The notes beneath the pieces were generated by a model. It made no database searches and was not told the origin of the DNA. It was given only the letters and a program-made list of their open reading frames with translations. This document shows, piece by piece, positions 13,684 to 13,865 of a DNA stretch of 13,865 bases (positions are counted from its first letter, which is position 1; each line of letters begins with the position of its first letter). The translations under genes were made by a program, and so were the position numbers. The DNA is taken from assembly GCA_964521065.1 (NCBI GenBank), contig CAZFPQ010000194.1:1-13865 (forward strand), in the 5' to 3' direction. This stretch comes from CAYVAP01 sp964521065 (GTDB lineage Bacteria; Bacteroidota; Bacteroidia; J057).

Positions 13684-13865
13684 TTCTCGGGATGGTAGAG
13701 GCAAAGAGGTGAGTAAATGGAATTGTGAAGAAGCACTAAATACTTTCAACTTGACTTACCTAACTCTTTTACTCCATTAAGTCCTTGCTTCCCCCCTACC
13801 CTCCGCCTACTCTTAGCTGGACTTTGGCCAAAATGTTGATCTTAACCAATAGTGGTGTCGCCTTT

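Noticed and set aside
13707..13770. Possible terminator after the cotransporter gene (AGGTGAGT with ACTTACCT, then TTTT)
   Set aside because: The stem is short with a G-U pair, the loop is about 39 bases, and the T-run is separated from the stem by several bases; too weak to call.
13823..13832. 10-base palindrome TTTGGCCAAA just before the last ATG
   Set aside because: Short palindromes of this kind occur by chance and no gene context is available on the right.
13833..13865. Possible start of a new plus-strand gene at the window edge (ATG followed by ten codons, MLILTNSGVAF)
   Set aside because: Too short to judge. A minus-strand frame (13864 down to a TAG ending at 13796) is also open here, so the direction of the next gene cannot be decided.

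Overview
The window looks like a chromosomal segment of a member of the Bacteroidota, possibly near the Saprospiraceae (the phylum is well supported, the family is a guess). The evidence is a secreted protein ending in a type IX secretion (Por/T9SS) sorting domain, the absence of Shine-Dalgarno sequences before every start codon, an S9B dipeptidyl peptidase IV typical of the phylum, and at least one near-perfect Bacteroidota promoter (TTTG, 19 bases, TAGATTTG) at 11307-11337.

Layout from left to right. A DPP IV-type secreted serine peptidase lies on the minus strand (45-2249). A ~490-base gap with no recognised gene follows. Next is a two-gene plus-strand unit of secreted proteins: a repeat-rich T9SS cargo protein (2744-4219) and a small unknown exported protein (4238-4678), closed by a long hairpin terminator (4703-4759). 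A minus-strand short-chain dehydrogenase (4803-5507) converges on it. Divergent from the dehydrogenase is a complete leucine operon, leuA-leuC-leuD-leuB (5861-10612). A ClpP-like protease (minus, 10658-11230) converges on leuB. An SLC12-type cation-chloride cotransporter (11386-13683) is divergent from that protease.

The most interesting feature is the stretch before leuA (5683-5840). It has every part of a classical ribosome-mediated transcription attenuator: a 21-codon leader ORF with 10 leucine codons, an intrinsic terminator 20 bases before leuA, and three mutually exclusive RNA pairings. These are protector 1:2, antiterminator 2:3 and terminator 3:4, placed exactly where a ribosome stalled at Leu codons, or one at the leader stop codon, would choose between them. 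Leucine starvation should therefore open leuACDB transcription. LeuA also keeps the C-terminal domain expected for allosteric leucine inhibition, so two layers of control are predicted. LeuA makes 2-isopropylmalate, LeuCD isomerises it and LeuB oxidises and decarboxylates it, so the operon covers the whole leucine-specific branch apart from the final transamination.

A second candidate regulatory element, a nested dyad flanked by a perfect 12-base direct repeat, sits at 5557-5626 between the dehydrogenase and the leader. All base pairings and motif positions were read by eye; no folding energies or database searches were run.
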